Shown piece by piece: positions 1 to 11,301 of a DNA stretch of 64,000 nt. The position numbers and the translations under genes are program-made. Positions within the stretch are counted from its first letter, which is position 1. Every line of letters begins with the position of its first letter. The DNA is taken from assembly GCA_020726505.1 (NCBI GenBank), contig JAHLEZ010000005.1, forward strand, positions 248,001-312,000. The letters are read 5' to 3'. The notes below the pieces were generated by a model. The model ran no database searches. It was not told where the DNA came from and saw nothing but the letters and a program-made list of their open reading frames with translations. The DNA is from Leptodontidium sp. MPI-SDFR-AT-0119. Lineage: Eukaryota > Ascomycota > Leotiomycetes > Helotiales > Leptodontidiaceae.

Positions 1-1935
1 TGTCTAGACATAGAGATGTTCAATAAAGACTCGATGTTGTTTACATCTCACGAATAATCGCTTCCCCAGTACTCCATTCTCCTCGCTTCTAAAGCCACTT
101 CCTATGATCAGATACATGTATGGAGCCCGTATACATTCAGATGAACGATGATGCAAAGACACCAAATGTCAGTCAGACAGCGCTAGGTCATGGCCCAATT
201 AAGCTTATTGCTACCCTGTCGAGTCCCTGTCAGGAGTGCTGAGACGCTTCGAGCCTCAGCCAAGCCCGGTTGCTCAAACGGCCGACCGTGTCCACTGACG
301 TTTGAAACCGCAAGCCCGAGATGCTGAACCCAAACCGTGCACTCGCCTGTGACGAAGCCCCATAGATATCCCATGGTGCAGAGTGTAATTGGCTTCAGGG
401 GAGCAGCCACTTCGACGCAGAGCTGCAGACGACTGGGGCGGTGCATCCACTTTCCATCCTTCGTTCGTCTGGTCCTGGTCTGATCTGACCTGTCAACGCT
501 TGTCTGAATTTTAGGTTTTTATGCTTTAGAGTTCTCTCTTGAAGGCCTTGATCGAGGGCCACGCTATCCTTGGGAAGTTCGTTGCGTCAGGCTGGTGGGG
601 GGAGGGGACTCAGCCTCGAAATTGTGGGAATCTCTGTATTGCGACAGGCTGTCATCAGAACTTTTGACACTTGCACACTGTTTTATCCTGAACCTGCTTA
701 TCTCCGCCAGAGGTTGGACTTTGGTGCTTTTTCTTCTTCAACCAGGAATTCTCCATTCATGACGATGAACATCTGTGCCCGATTCGTGGCTGTTTACTGT
801 GCTGCACCTGGATGATCCTTTTTGTTTCGCATTGTCAACCACGTTGGATGCATGCGGTTTTGATAGGGGCCCCTTTTGATACTCGCCGGATTTGCCTCTT
901 CCAACCTCTCATATGCAGTTGGAATTTGGAAATCTTTCCGAATCCTGCAGGCAGAGCGCTTTCAGCTGAATGCAGACTGGTGGTCTAGTTCCTACGACAT
1001 TGTAATTCGTGTCTCAGGTGCGGGCCAACAGATATCAACCGAACAGAAGAAGTCACATTCTGAATATTTGTGCCTCTCAAATGCAGATGGCACATGTTAT
1101 TTTAGAATCGCTGTTGACAAAGTAAAGCAAAGCGCATTTAGTTGAAAGTACATTCGCTGGACAGAGTTGGGAAGGGTCACTTGAGGTCGACCATCTAGCC
1201 TTGACCCCTCCCCCCACAAGATACGTCCCGATTGGGTAATGGCGAAACACCAACAGCGTGATCATCGTAAAGTTATTGGCAGCTTGTCCATGGTGTTGGG
1301 TCATGATCATCGGGTCTTTGTGCTGGTTGGCGATGGTGGTCTGGTGGGAGGTCTGCACTCTATTGGATTCTTTGACACTTTGTTGTTTTTTCGCTTGTCG
1401 ATGCGGTCATGGAGCTGAAGCAATGAGCAGAGTGACCTGGACTCTGTTCCGATGACGGCAGTCTTTGAGACTCATTATTGCCTCTAAGAGATAGTGTTTT
1501 GCGAGCTTTGGCTTGTTGTCAATTTGTCTTGCCCAGTCGTCGGAATATAGTCATGCCCGTCTTTTCCGGTGAAGATCTGCTATGCCGGTCGATCTCCAGT
1601 CTGGGCTCGTACTTGGCGAAGTATATGTCAAGCCATTTCATGGAGTAAAGCTTGTAAAATATGTTCTTCACTCCGAGTTGGCTTTTATCTCCATCTTCTA
1701 CTTCTACCCCCACAAGGAGATTGAACGAGCTTTCAGAAATCGATCGGCTTCATTATCTGATGACGAAGTATTGCTAGGATAATCACCTACAGCAAGGAAG
1801 CAGGAGAGTGTCAATTGGGTTGATCAGCTTGTGGTATTGAAAGCTATGGACCGACGATCAGGGAGATTACAAGTAGTCTCAGCAACCACTAGCGTGCAGA
1901 GATTTGATTGTCCGGCCACCTGACATACTCGTGAC
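1..1935. other. Gene-free left edge
   Basis: No open frame here looks like a protein gene. The frames are short, overlap on both strands and show no recognisable domain. No tRNA, inverted repeat or transposon remnant was recognised. It may hold the downstream flank of the minus-strand F-box-like gene that ends at 1936. Confidence 0.5.
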
Positions 1936-3255
1936 TTAAACCTGCAACACGAAGTCACTCATGACATGGTCCCCAAGATCCCTCAAACAGTCAAGATGAC
2001 TTTGGTAGATCTCAGGGGACTGGTCCGCAAATCTCTCGTCAAATATCGGATTTGGGTCTATGTCACCCCTCATCGCGAGAAGAATGTCACGGCCAACTTG
2101 CCAGTCGACTTCTCCATGTCGCTGCATATACATGAATATAACCGGCCGCATCGCCACTTCGATGTCCTTGCAAATTAATTCAAGCTCGTCCTCGAAGAGT
2201 ATCAAATGCGGTATTGTAAGATCAAAATGAGCCGATAAATCGAAGTAGAGTGGCAGGACGATAGCCCCGGAGACTAGATCTCGAGCCTTCCGTATCTCAT
2301 GTTCTGTACATCTTCCCCGTGCACAGTAAGGGCAGTCTGACTCTTGTTCCTGTGTCGTAACTTCTCTAGGCTCTTCCTTGCCTATCGAAGAAGCTTTCAT
2401 ATTTTCCCTTTTCGTCATGATGCACTCAATAAATAAGAGCATTAGTCTTGCCATGAGATTAACCTGTGCTGTCTCTAGACTCGGTGCTCGTTCCGGAAGG
2501 GGATTGTGCCTTAGCCTTCTGTAGCCTGTGTGGCTCACGATCTCGATGTCCGGATGTAGGTCGAGAGAGCGCAAGCGGTAAGTCTCTATAGTTTCGTTCC
2601 TGTCTTCAATTGTCCCCAAATACCGCATGTTGTCGCGGGAAGTGAGGCGGTCAAACCACTGCTGGAAGAGTCTCGGTATCGACCTTAGCCAGATTGGGGT
2701 GAGACGAGGGAGAACTTGACGTATTGCTTCGTCAGCATCATGGATCGGTAGATGTTTTTCCAGTATTTCGAGGTGTAACTCTACTGGAAAGCGAGTGAAT
2801 ACCGAATCCTTTGGCTTCGAGGAGAGATTTATTCGTTTGACACTTAACGGAATGCCCCAGTATCCAATAGAGAGGTAGATGAGAGATGGCTTGAGTTTAG
2901 TCGTCATATTTTGAGCCACGAAGTATGCTCCCGATGGTCCGAATGGATGAGGACCCCACTGCCTGTCCTTTTGTGCAGGCATCATCTTCAATGAAGTATT
3001 CTTGGCTACATCACTTATTCTGGCTTTGTGCATTTCTTGAAGTTCGCGGACGTCATCTCTCGCGATCCAATTTCCATTCTCTAAATGGCAGCTGCTCCAA
3101 GAGTTAGTGATTTAGTTGACGGTGGAGGGGGACTTGACAGGTGGGACGTACAATTGATAAAACATTTGAATCATTTCTAGACCTGTATCATCCCATGCTG
3201 CTTGGATGTAACGGTGAAGTAGTGAAGCGTGGAAATCAGGGCGTGAATCTGCCAT
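1936..3255 (-). CDS. F-box-like hypothetical protein, two exons
   Basis: Exon 1 runs 3255-3152 and exon 2 runs 3091-1936. The donor is GTACGT, and the acceptor follows a CTAAC branch point. Joining them keeps the frame and gives about 419 residues. An upstream in-frame ATG at 3294 is an alternative start. Around residue 135 is an F-box-like start (FPVELHLEILEKHL), which in known families binds Skp1 in SCF ubiquitin ligases; the rest matches no substrate-binding repeat I know. A Cys cluster (CPYCARGRC) lies in the second half. The best support that the gene is real is the decayed paralogue at 4486-6046, which shares exon 1, the first intron position and most of the body. That copy has an extra intron that this gene lacks. 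The F-box call is inference from one short motif; the gene model is well supported. Confidence 0.7.
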
Positions 3256-4485
3256 TGAATAGAAATTTAGTCTTAAAGTGACCAACAGGGGCAACTCGAC
3301 TGAATGCTGTTAGAGGTGTAGTTTGGGTATAAGAAATACCTCGCAATAAGTGAAGGAAGAATTTAGATGGGATTCGATTGACTTGTCCAGTGGTGGGTTT
3401 GAAACGTTCTTCTGAAAATAAAGTTTTAAAACAGTGCGTGAAGTGGGACATGTATATTCGTGACGACTAGCGCGAGCACGAACGAAAGGCCGTCCAACTA
3501 GTCGCAACAGCCCACACTCCTAGCATCTAGTCTCAGCCTTTAAAATCTAGAATCGTGGATAATATATTAATTTTGGATAATAAACTTTTGGTAAGGTCTC
3601 ACCAACGTGCCCTGCTGTGTGGAGCCAATGAAACAGGTTCTCGTGCGTTCACTTAGTGACGCTGCTCTAGTATATATTTCCACTATGTATTACTCCCCAG
3701 TAGAAAATCTTTCAGCTCCCTAGTATGGTGCACGGCACAGCTTCGTCGCCCCTCCGTCAGCTTCGGAAACAAGGTTTTTTTTTGCAAACCTGTTGCCGAC
3801 TTCTTCATAGCATTAAAAGATTGAGATTTAACCATCTCAGTTTAATAATTATTTACGTCAAAGTCAAAATTCGGCTCAGCCAGACGTCCCAACCCCATGC
3901 TACTGTTTATCGCTCACAAACTGCTCACTGAAACAAAGTATCTTACAGTTCGATATTATTATGTATCGCAAGTATGAATGTTTTTGTAAACTTAATTCTA
4001 TGACATTGTGCATGACGTCGTGCTGTTTAATAATTTCAGCGCGGGTAAGGTATTTTGCTCGGACTTTAGCACTCACATCTCCAGAACATGACTTAAGGGT
4101 TGTCAAAAAAAGAGATTCTGTGGGATGTAGTAAAGTGTATTAATATCCCTATACATTCTATGAGAATTGGGTATTTCATTTTCTGTTCACGGCTGCTTTA
4201 CCGCAAAAATAGTCAAGTGTTGTGCTAGTGTTTTTCAGAGAAAGTGGGCTTTCGCTTAATTCGTGAACCAACATGAAAATTGTGTGAGCGAAGCCTGCTT
4301 CAGGGCGTGTGCACTATCAATCTGGACTGGGGCCTGGTACAATCTAGCCTAATTATCAACTTATTCTTTAACTTAACCTTGAAGCTTCTCTGTGAAAATC
4401 TCACTCAGGTCTCTTCACTTTCTTCCATGAATAATCAAACTGGACTTCGAAATCCTCATCTCTCTGTCAGGCGACATATTACAAC
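3256..4485. other. AT-rich spacer between inverted F-box-like paralogues
   Basis: This 1.2 kb separates two head-to-head paralogues and presumably contains, or once contained, both promoters. It is AT-rich, especially 3540-4260, with only short frames lacking recognisable domains. The composition fits mutational decay such as repeat-induced point mutation, but no second copy is available here to prove it. Confidence 0.4.
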
Positions 4486-6046
4486 ATGCCTTCCGAAGTA
4501 GCAATAATGAAGCTTGGAGGGGCTTCCCTCCGGCCTGAAACGCAGTCCACCCCCATCAGAGTACGGCAACATATTCAAGGATCTTGGAACGACATGGGAT
4601 TACAAAAGATTCAGATGTGTTACCAACTGTAAGTTCTTCTGAAATTTCCAAGTAAGGGTGGTTGTCTGACTGTTCGCAGACTCAAAAAGATAGCAATGGA
4701 GCCCTCAAGTTCCGGGAAGCCATGTAAGAGATTCAACTCGCATGCGATGTGGACATGGCTCCAGGGATATTATACCGAAAGTGGATCAATCCCATGATTC
4801 TCTACAACTCAATGGATTATTTTGGACAATCTCTTACCGTCAGCAACCTCGTCAAAGCAGGCCAGAACGATTTGGCGCCACTTTCAAATCTACCGGTCGA
4901 ACTTCACCTCATGATTCTGGACCAGTTGCGACTTGGTGAAGCTGACGAATTGGTCCGGTTCAGCTGTCCTTTTTTGATTCCAAACTGTAGGTGCCAAACC
5001 TCCCTTTAACTTTCTGTTTCCGAAGTTCGGGACTCACAAGGTCTTATGGATGCATCCATGAGTTCCCCCTGAACTGCAATTTATTTGTCAATCGCTGATT
5101 ACCTTTTTATCTAGGGCTGCCAATGATTCAGAACCGTTTCAACAGCCGGTGGGGTCACCTGACCTCACGAGGGAATTTGCAATATGCTGTTACGGCGTAC
5201 TACGAAGAGGAGGCCAGGATGTTGAACAGCATTCCGAGGAACGAAATGCTAGATGTTTGTCGTCTCAAGTCCCTGGATTTCCACCCTCAGCGCGGGTTTT
5301 CGTCAAAAAACAAGACCCTTTGGGACAGGGTCATCGATGAACCAGAGCATCGTGCACCCTCTCTCCACATCCCAGGAACGGGTCATGTTTGGTCTTCTGG
5401 CAATTTTCTGGTAATTCAAAAACGAGCAATTGTCGGGAAAGAAGAGTTCTCAAGCAACAGTGAGGCCAAAATGGGCACTCAAGCATCGAAACGTATTCGG
5501 ACGGAAGATGCCTAAAACTGCCGAGCCTAAACCCACACAAGACGGTTGCGAAAGAGCATCGTGCAAGTGTGATTCGTAGAAAGCTTATACTACATGCCAC
5601 GGGACCTCCGCACAACTATACATGATTTTGCTGGAGCCAAACGAATTCTATAAGTTTGACAATCTAGGAGATGTTGAATATCACGACAACAACAACGATA
5701 GTGAATCTCAAGAAAGCAGGGAAGACAACTCTTTCTATAGTTGTATGCCATTTTTTTGGTCTTTCAGGACGAGCTGGACTGGATATTCAAAGATTTGAAG
5801 GTTGTCACGAGGCCACTGGTGCTGGCAAACTCAACCAAACTCCGCGACAATAATGTGCCACTGGACATGCGCGATTTCTGGCCCAAGTTGGATAGTGGTG
5901 ATTCGGATAAGGAAGTATGCTATGATGCTAGGAGTATGACTCAAACTCCAAAGCGGATAGGGAAGATATTGGCGAAACAGACGAAGAAACGACGCTCGCA
6001 TACCAGCAGCACTCCAGCAAGAAGTACAAGTACTCAGCACGATTGA
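4486..6046 (+). pseudogene. Decayed paralogue of the F-box-like gene
   Basis: The copy can be followed exon by exon. Exon 1 (4486-4628) ends in IQMCYQ and a GTAAGT donor, matching IQMFYQ at the same intron in the partner. The next exon resumes near 4694 but carries an in-frame TAA at 4725-4727, where the partner has Arg. After the stop the frame continues with NPMILYNSMDYFG and the F-box-like NLPVELHLMIL. A good intron (4987-5114) joins LIPN to WLPMIQNRF, and the matching segment LTSRGNLQYA follows (partner LTSRDNMRYL). A second stop at 5513-5515 needs a frame change to reach a remnant of the Cys cluster. A final exon from 5768 gives DELDWIFKDLKVVTRPLV (partner DELELICKDIEVAMRPVI). Two stops and a frame change make it a probable pseudogene despite intact splice sites. 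Confidence 0.65.
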
Positions 6047-6423
6047 GGCAGCGATAAGTCCTCCTTGGCGATCAGAAATTGAGAAAATTTGAAGGTAGAA
6101 TGTATATATCTAGAAGCCTTATCCCTAAATTAGCGTTCTCTCAGTTCTTACAGTCTGGCATTCATTTCAACAATGGAGTGAGGTTGGCTCTCCTTTGAGC
6201 GACGGTCATGTTTCGAAAGTTTCACAATTCTTTTCATTTGTCATAAATACACAAAATATAAAATATAAATCGTGTCACAACAAGAGAATCGCGTTCAAGT
6301 TGTCAACTCAAACGACATGTCTAAATGAACCCCATCTTCCGCACCCTCACCGGACCCCCTTTCAACCCATGCATGCTACAGCCCCAACTCATCCATCCAT
6401 TTAACGGAGTTTGAGCCAAATAT
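6047..6423. other. Intergenic, no feature seen
   Basis: This is the downstream flank shared by the convergent F-box-like pseudogene and the cysteine-rich secreted protein gene. It is AT-rich with no recognisable gene or repeat. Confidence 0.4.
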
Positions 6424-6845
6424 TTAACCGTTAATATCACAGCAAACGAAATTGTTTCCACCAGGACAGATCGGATCTGCAAGAGTCAGAACAAGTCCCA
6501 GGCAACGTTTCCCTCAAGTCAGTGAATCCTGTTTAACTTACTGGAGAGAATACTTCCATGCCATGGATTGCCCGAGCATCGATTGTCCCAGGTGCATAGA
6601 GTGTCGGTGCCAAGTCCAGGGCAACGAGTGAAGACGCTACAGCATTCGACATCATCAGGAGTTCCTGGGCAGGTATACGCTCCAGGAGACCCAGGGTTGC
6701 TGGTACCGCCGTAGTTGGCGCATGAGCCGCGACTGATGCATATTCCATCGGCACTGCCGCCATTGGAACAGGGTCCATTGACGTAGGCATTCGCTGTAGT
6801 AGTGAGAAGAATGGAGAGGAGGGAGGGAATAAATGTGGACTTCAT
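6424..6845 (-). CDS. Small secreted cysteine-rich protein (12 Cys)
   Basis: Exon 1 (6845-6542) and exon 2 (6476-6424) join through a GTAAGT donor and a TTGCAG acceptor to give 118 residues. The first 20 residues are a clear signal peptide (MKSTFIPSLLSILLTTTANA). The mature part has 12 cysteines in about 98 residues, including two CC pairs (ECC, VCC), and ends CPGGNNFVCCDING. The even cysteine number and small size imply a disulphide-stabilised extracellular protein. The spacing (GPC, GIC, GSC, CPG..CC, CPG..CC) recalls, from memory, the Cys-rich module attached to some fungal lysozyme-type glycoside hydrolases, but no catalytic domain follows here. It could be a stand-alone binding module or an effector-like protein; no function can be assigned. 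Without the intron the last three cysteines would be lost, which supports the splice model. Confidence 0.8.
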
Positions 6846-8363
6846 GATTATTGTTGGGAGAATTAGTTTTTGGAACTTTGGGATTGATTTAGAGTCTGCT
6901 TTGGTCTTCTGAAATATGGACTGACGTTCGTGGTTATATACTTGTGAGTATTCCCTAAGTCATTTAGAAGTGCAACCTCTCGGCTTTGGAGTTGAACCGT
7001 CTGATGAGATGTGAACGATGATGTATCACAGAATCCTACTTGCCAAGAGTAAGAAATTAAACCACGGTTGCTTTAGAGTTTTGTACTGCAGAACTGCAAG
7101 ACGAAGATCTGCCCCCATTTTTGCAACTGCTATGCAGGAAGCGAGGCAGCACTGTCAATCCTTCATGGTTGGAGCTTCTTCTACCTCACTATGGCTGTCA
7201 TAGCAGAATATGAACTCTCAGGAGCTGAAACTAGTACGCTAGTACTTCATGGAAGTAAATCTTCATTTACTCTGTATTCGAAAAACCCATGCATTGGTGT
7301 TCTGAACCCAAACCGCGAGGCTATCTTCCAGGCACTTCCACCCAAAAGAAAAAAAGTTTACAATCTTGAAGTTCCACCTACGAGTACGGCAATTGTTAGA
7401 CAGGTGATCAAAATAGTTGCAGCGACACAACCCTTAAATGGCACTTTTGGGGAAACCTAGTGACCAATTGTAATACGTCAAGTGCAAAACCCACCGAACT
7501 CAAGACCGGCCGATCTCGTGGGCGTGGCCAAGTGATTGTCGGCTAACTGCAGATAGTTACATCTAATGCGCTAACCACGAGAAGAATGCGTTAGAATGCG
7601 AGGCTTGTAAGAAAACGAAAGTGTATCATTGCCCACGAAATATCGAACGCATGACCACTAAGCCAAGAAAATTCTCATCTCAAGTCAGGACACTAGGAGT
7701 ACGAGCAACAAACCGGTCTACATTGATATACCCAAATAGACCTATTCATCCTAATTGATGCAGTTTTTTGCCAGAGACGAGTGATAATATCCATTGGCGC
7801 TACTCCTTCCACATTGAAGACGATCGTCGGCAGAGTGAAATATCATCCCGACTTGGCGACGCTGGTTACATCAGTAGTCAGCAAATCAATTCCCACCTCT
7901 CGTTCACAAGTGCAAACCTTACATATGTACAACATCGCTAAAATGCGGAGAATCCTTCACTGTAACCCTCCTTGTGTGTTTCTATATTGGCGCGTCGGTA
8001 AGCCGTATGGGGGCGGAGAGATGTTCACCCTTCTCGGTTGTACTTACTCACTCAGTCGACCATCCATTTCTTTACTTTTACGCTCCCACCTCCCTGCAGC
8101 GTTGTTAAAACCCAATTATTTGAAAAACTGAGGTTTGTGAGTTTATTTCTATTAATAATTTCTGGATTGTTTTTTGGGTAGGAACGGCATGAAGAAAATT
8201 GAGTTATCCCGGGAATACTTAGGAGCTTGCTCGTTTCATTTACATTAATCTACATCAAGGGCAAACCCCAAGATTTTTGTACACCCGTTAAAATTTAGAT
8301 TTAAACTTTTTCATTTCTAATATGTATAGAGTGGCATGGCATCAGGCATGATTTTAACACATG

Positions 8364-8434
8364 AAGCTAATTTGACCGGACGTGTGGTTCATGGAAGCAG
8401 GTGGGGTTTCTGTCAAGATATCTCAAATTAGCTT
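8364..8434. repeat. Perfect 12-bp inverted repeat with 47-bp spacer
   Basis: Positions 8364-8375 (AAGCTAATTTGA) are the exact reverse complement of 8423-8434. A 12-bp perfect match this close is unlikely by chance, even in AT-rich DNA. It could be a small hairpin or what is left of a MITE; no target-site duplication is evident. Confidence 0.55.
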
Positions 8435-8825
8435 ACATTACCAGGCACCGAATTCTCTTTGGACAACAGTGAGCAACATCGTAGCCCATAAGTCGAGCTA
8501 GACGAACCTGACCATCACCAAAGACAAATCTAGAAGCGAGTAAGTAAGTTCCAAGACCATCTAGCAGTACAGACATTGCCGAGATGCCGTGCGAGGTGCA
8601 ACAAAAGCTTTCCTTGCGTTTAGATCAGTTTAAGTGACTAACGTCTAATGAGCGACTGGATAGAGAAAAACAACCCAGTCGGAACTGGAAGAGAATCTAG
8701 ATTGCTTTACTTGCCGAAAATACCCGGACGATGTGCAACAAAAGAACTTTTTTTAATTTTTAATTTTCGTTTGAGCTAGCAGGCTTGTGGAAAGATTCTG
8801 TCATCGAGATATTAAAGGCGCCGTT

Positions 8826-8885
8826 AGGTAGCTAAGCTAGCGGATATAGCAAGACTAAGCGGATAGATCCGCGGCTAAGCTAGTG
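8826..8885. repeat. Cluster of short direct and inverted repeats
   Basis: The decamer GCTAAGCTAG occurs twice in this 60-bp stretch, with AGCGGATA copies between, and GCGGAT-AG-ATCCGC forms a short perfect hairpin. The unit is too short and irregular for a named satellite. It may be the end of a decayed transposon. Confidence 0.35.
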
Positions 8886-9372
8886 CACGCTTGTTCAGTC
8901 CTCGGCTTTTTCATTCAATTGGTTTCTTAGAAAGCAGCCGCAATCTACCGAATATCATAAAAAATTTATTTGATACGGCACATTGCGTTTGAAGAATTTA
9001 AAATGGTTTCATTTGTAAAGAATTCCGCTCGGTAAGCTGAGGTAAACAATTAACCGAGAAGTCTCTGACCCCACGAAAGTTGGCTGAGTAGGTGATACTC
9101 CCGAACCGACTTTAATATAAAATCATGCTGCGATTCATTTAAAATACTTTTGTTCCAGGTTCAAAGTTGGTAGAGATCGTTAGGTAGCCCGAAGCTAGAA
9201 CACCTGGGCAATGAGTGACTCGCGCCGCGTATGACGAAACAACCACAGTCACTTCCTGGTATGTTTAAGCCTCTATCCACTTTAGAAGAAATATGGTCCA
9301 ACAAATTGGCCTTGAAACAAATAAATTCAATTTCTGATACTAAGCCGTGCTTGCTCACTCCAAGAGAGTGTC

Positions 9373-10221
9373 TTATGCCCCATCACGATGTATCAACCAT
9401 GGATCCTCGCTGGCACGAAGGCGAAACCGCGTCGCAAACAGTTCTTTTGGATGCTTAAATCCGAGTCGTGCTTCCTTCCCTTGAACAATTTCTTCCCAAG
9501 TATCCCTTCGACTCACTGCCGTGGTTGGGATAAGATAGAACACGTTCCAAGAGCCCAAGTGTGCACGTATTGTATCGTTCTTCTTCTTTGCCCAGTCAAC
9601 ATCATTTGTACCACTCAGGTCAAGGTTCTCCAAACCCCATTTCTCTGTTATATCAGTGCCATCTACAACATCACACAACGCTACCCGATCATGTGTATCG
9701 ATCAAGCTCTGAATAAAAACACCGAGTTTCGGATATGGGAGGCTATTTGAACTTCTCACGAAGTTGGGAGGTTCGCAATCGAAGTGGAAGTCGCTCGATG
9801 GAAGGATTTGGAAGAAGAGGTTGAGCCCGTCACATTTATAGCGCGGGTAGGTATGCATCAAAGACTTGGGCTGAATAGCGTATGGAGGAGCCGTGATGTA
9901 AGTATTGGCATGAGGGGGAGACAAGAGTAGAGAGGACGCGTAAACAAACAGGTGAGCCGGGACACCAATTTGCCAGTCCTATCACTCACGTTTAGCATTT
10001 GGGTCATGACAAGAGTGTAGAGATTTATTTAACCCTTGTACTCGGTCCGCACCATAATAAATCAAGGCTGACATGCCGATTAGACAGCATGGAATGTCAT
10101 TTGCTTCAAGAACTTGGATCACTCCCAGTATCTCAAGGGTTCTATGCCCACCATGAGATGGCGCCCTGTTGGAAGAGGTAATCATGTGGTGTAGGGAGGA
10201 CCGGTCAGTAATTGAAAGCAT
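9373..10221 (-). CDS. Nucleotidyltransferase-like fungal protein, internally shortened
   Basis: Exon 1 (10221-10042) carries HRTLEILGVIQVLEANDIPC and SALIYYGADR. Exon 2 (9870-9373) carries LMHTYPRYKCDGLNLFF, a LPYPKLGVFIQSLIDTHD segment, WGLENLDLSGTNDVDWAKKKND and a C-terminal FATRFRLRASEDPWLI. These blocks match, from memory, a family of uncharacterised fungal proteins with a nucleotidyltransferase-like fold. In that family the YYG segment is followed by a DWxICVP-type stretch that should bear acidic active-site residues; I cannot find it between 10042 and 9870. A donor (GTACAA) and acceptor (TTCAG) do join the two exons in frame, giving 225 residues. The gene is therefore either internally deleted and inactive, or its middle exon has diverged beyond recognition. 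Confidence 0.55.
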
Positions 10222-11301
10222 TGGAATCGCTTTGCTATGGGTTTATTCGGTGCTCAAAAGCAGAGCTTTTGGGGCTGTGTGAGCTCTCCAGTCGGCGTAC
10301 CACCCAAGTTGGGTGTTGTTGGGAGACTGTTGTTTCAAGGTTGGGCACTCAACCAAGTGACTTCCTCGTTGTTAGTTCAGGATCACTACACGTGGTTGCA
10401 GCATTTGTCAGCTCCTATTCATGCATGCCTTCGAGCAAGGTTACACCGTCACGTGAGAGCAGGTCACGTCCAGCTGGTCAGACCGTTCGAAAGTGATGGA
10501 CGTTGGTGACGACAAATAGACAGGCAGATATGGCTGAAGACTTAGGACCATCTCTTGTGCACTATCACTAGACGTGAAGAACCTTAGTAGTATGGATTTC
10601 TTGGGCTGCTCTGCTATCTTAGTACAGGATAAAGACCCGCTCGTCATGGTTTTCTCAATAGTTGAATAAGGTGGATATTTATCCCACTTGGGAGACACCA
10701 GTGATGAAGTATGATAGAATACTGAGTAAAGCTAAACAGAAGCAACAAACGCGAGAAATAAAATGGGCAGAAGGACAATAACTGCCTTTCTATTTATATT
10801 CTCACTTGGGAAGAGGCCGAGGCAAACAATCGAGTGATTTTACGAAGATATGCACATTCCGAAGTAGAAGAAGTAAAACACATTTGCAATGAACTCCTTT
10901 TTTTCTATTCATGCTAACCTAACATTTTTACCATCCATCTGCTCTCTCGCTCATTCGCTCGCTGTCAGCAATCGGCTCAGATAAATCTCCCTCAAGAGGT
11001 CCCTAACAGCCAAGGCCAGAGCAAGAGCAAGATGAAAGATCCGCCAATGCTCACACAAAACCCTTCTACCACCGAACCAGAGTCGGGAAGACTATGAGCA
11101 GAGATGTCGCCGGCTCATTATATCGTATCTCATAAATGCTTCACACTCAGAAACAAACCTCCTATTCCCCTCATCGCTAAACGCCACAGATATCAAAACC
11201 GTCCAGCCAACCAATTCGTTCATTCAACCAACCGACCATGCATGCATGGACTCGCTCCCCAAACGCCTTCTTCCTACACCACGACCTCTCTATCACCCCT
11301 T
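10222..11301. other. Intergenic, downstream flank of HSF gene
   Basis: Several overlapping frames exist on both strands, but none has a recognisable domain or a consistent splice pattern. The part near 11301 probably holds the 3' untranslated region of the minus-strand HSF gene. Confidence 0.4.

Larger units (their letters stand above)
6846..9372. other. Long gene-poor AT-rich gap
   Basis: About 2.5 kb holds no convincing gene. The frames are short, unrelated to anything I recognise and without usable splice sites. It does contain a 67-bp segment closed by a perfect 7-bp inverted repeat (7515-7581), a perfect 12-bp inverted repeat (8364-8434) and short repeats around 8830-8885. It looks like old decayed sequence rather than a promoter region. 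Confidence 0.45.

Noticed and set aside
7515..7581. Possible tRNA: 67 bp closed by CTCGTGG/CCACGAG with a TGGCCAAGTG box-A-like block
   Set aside because: No box B (GTTCGAATC-type) in register, no proper anticodon stem of 5 bp with a 7-base loop, and the A-box position does not fit the outer stem. At best a decayed fragment.
7590..7640. Zn2Cys6-like reading (CEACKKTKVYHC)
   Set aside because: The spacing between second and third Cys is seven rather than six, the frame is short and no regulator domain follows.
10212..10509. Two overlapping plus-strand frames
   Set aside because: They overlap each other in different frames and show no recognisable protein features.
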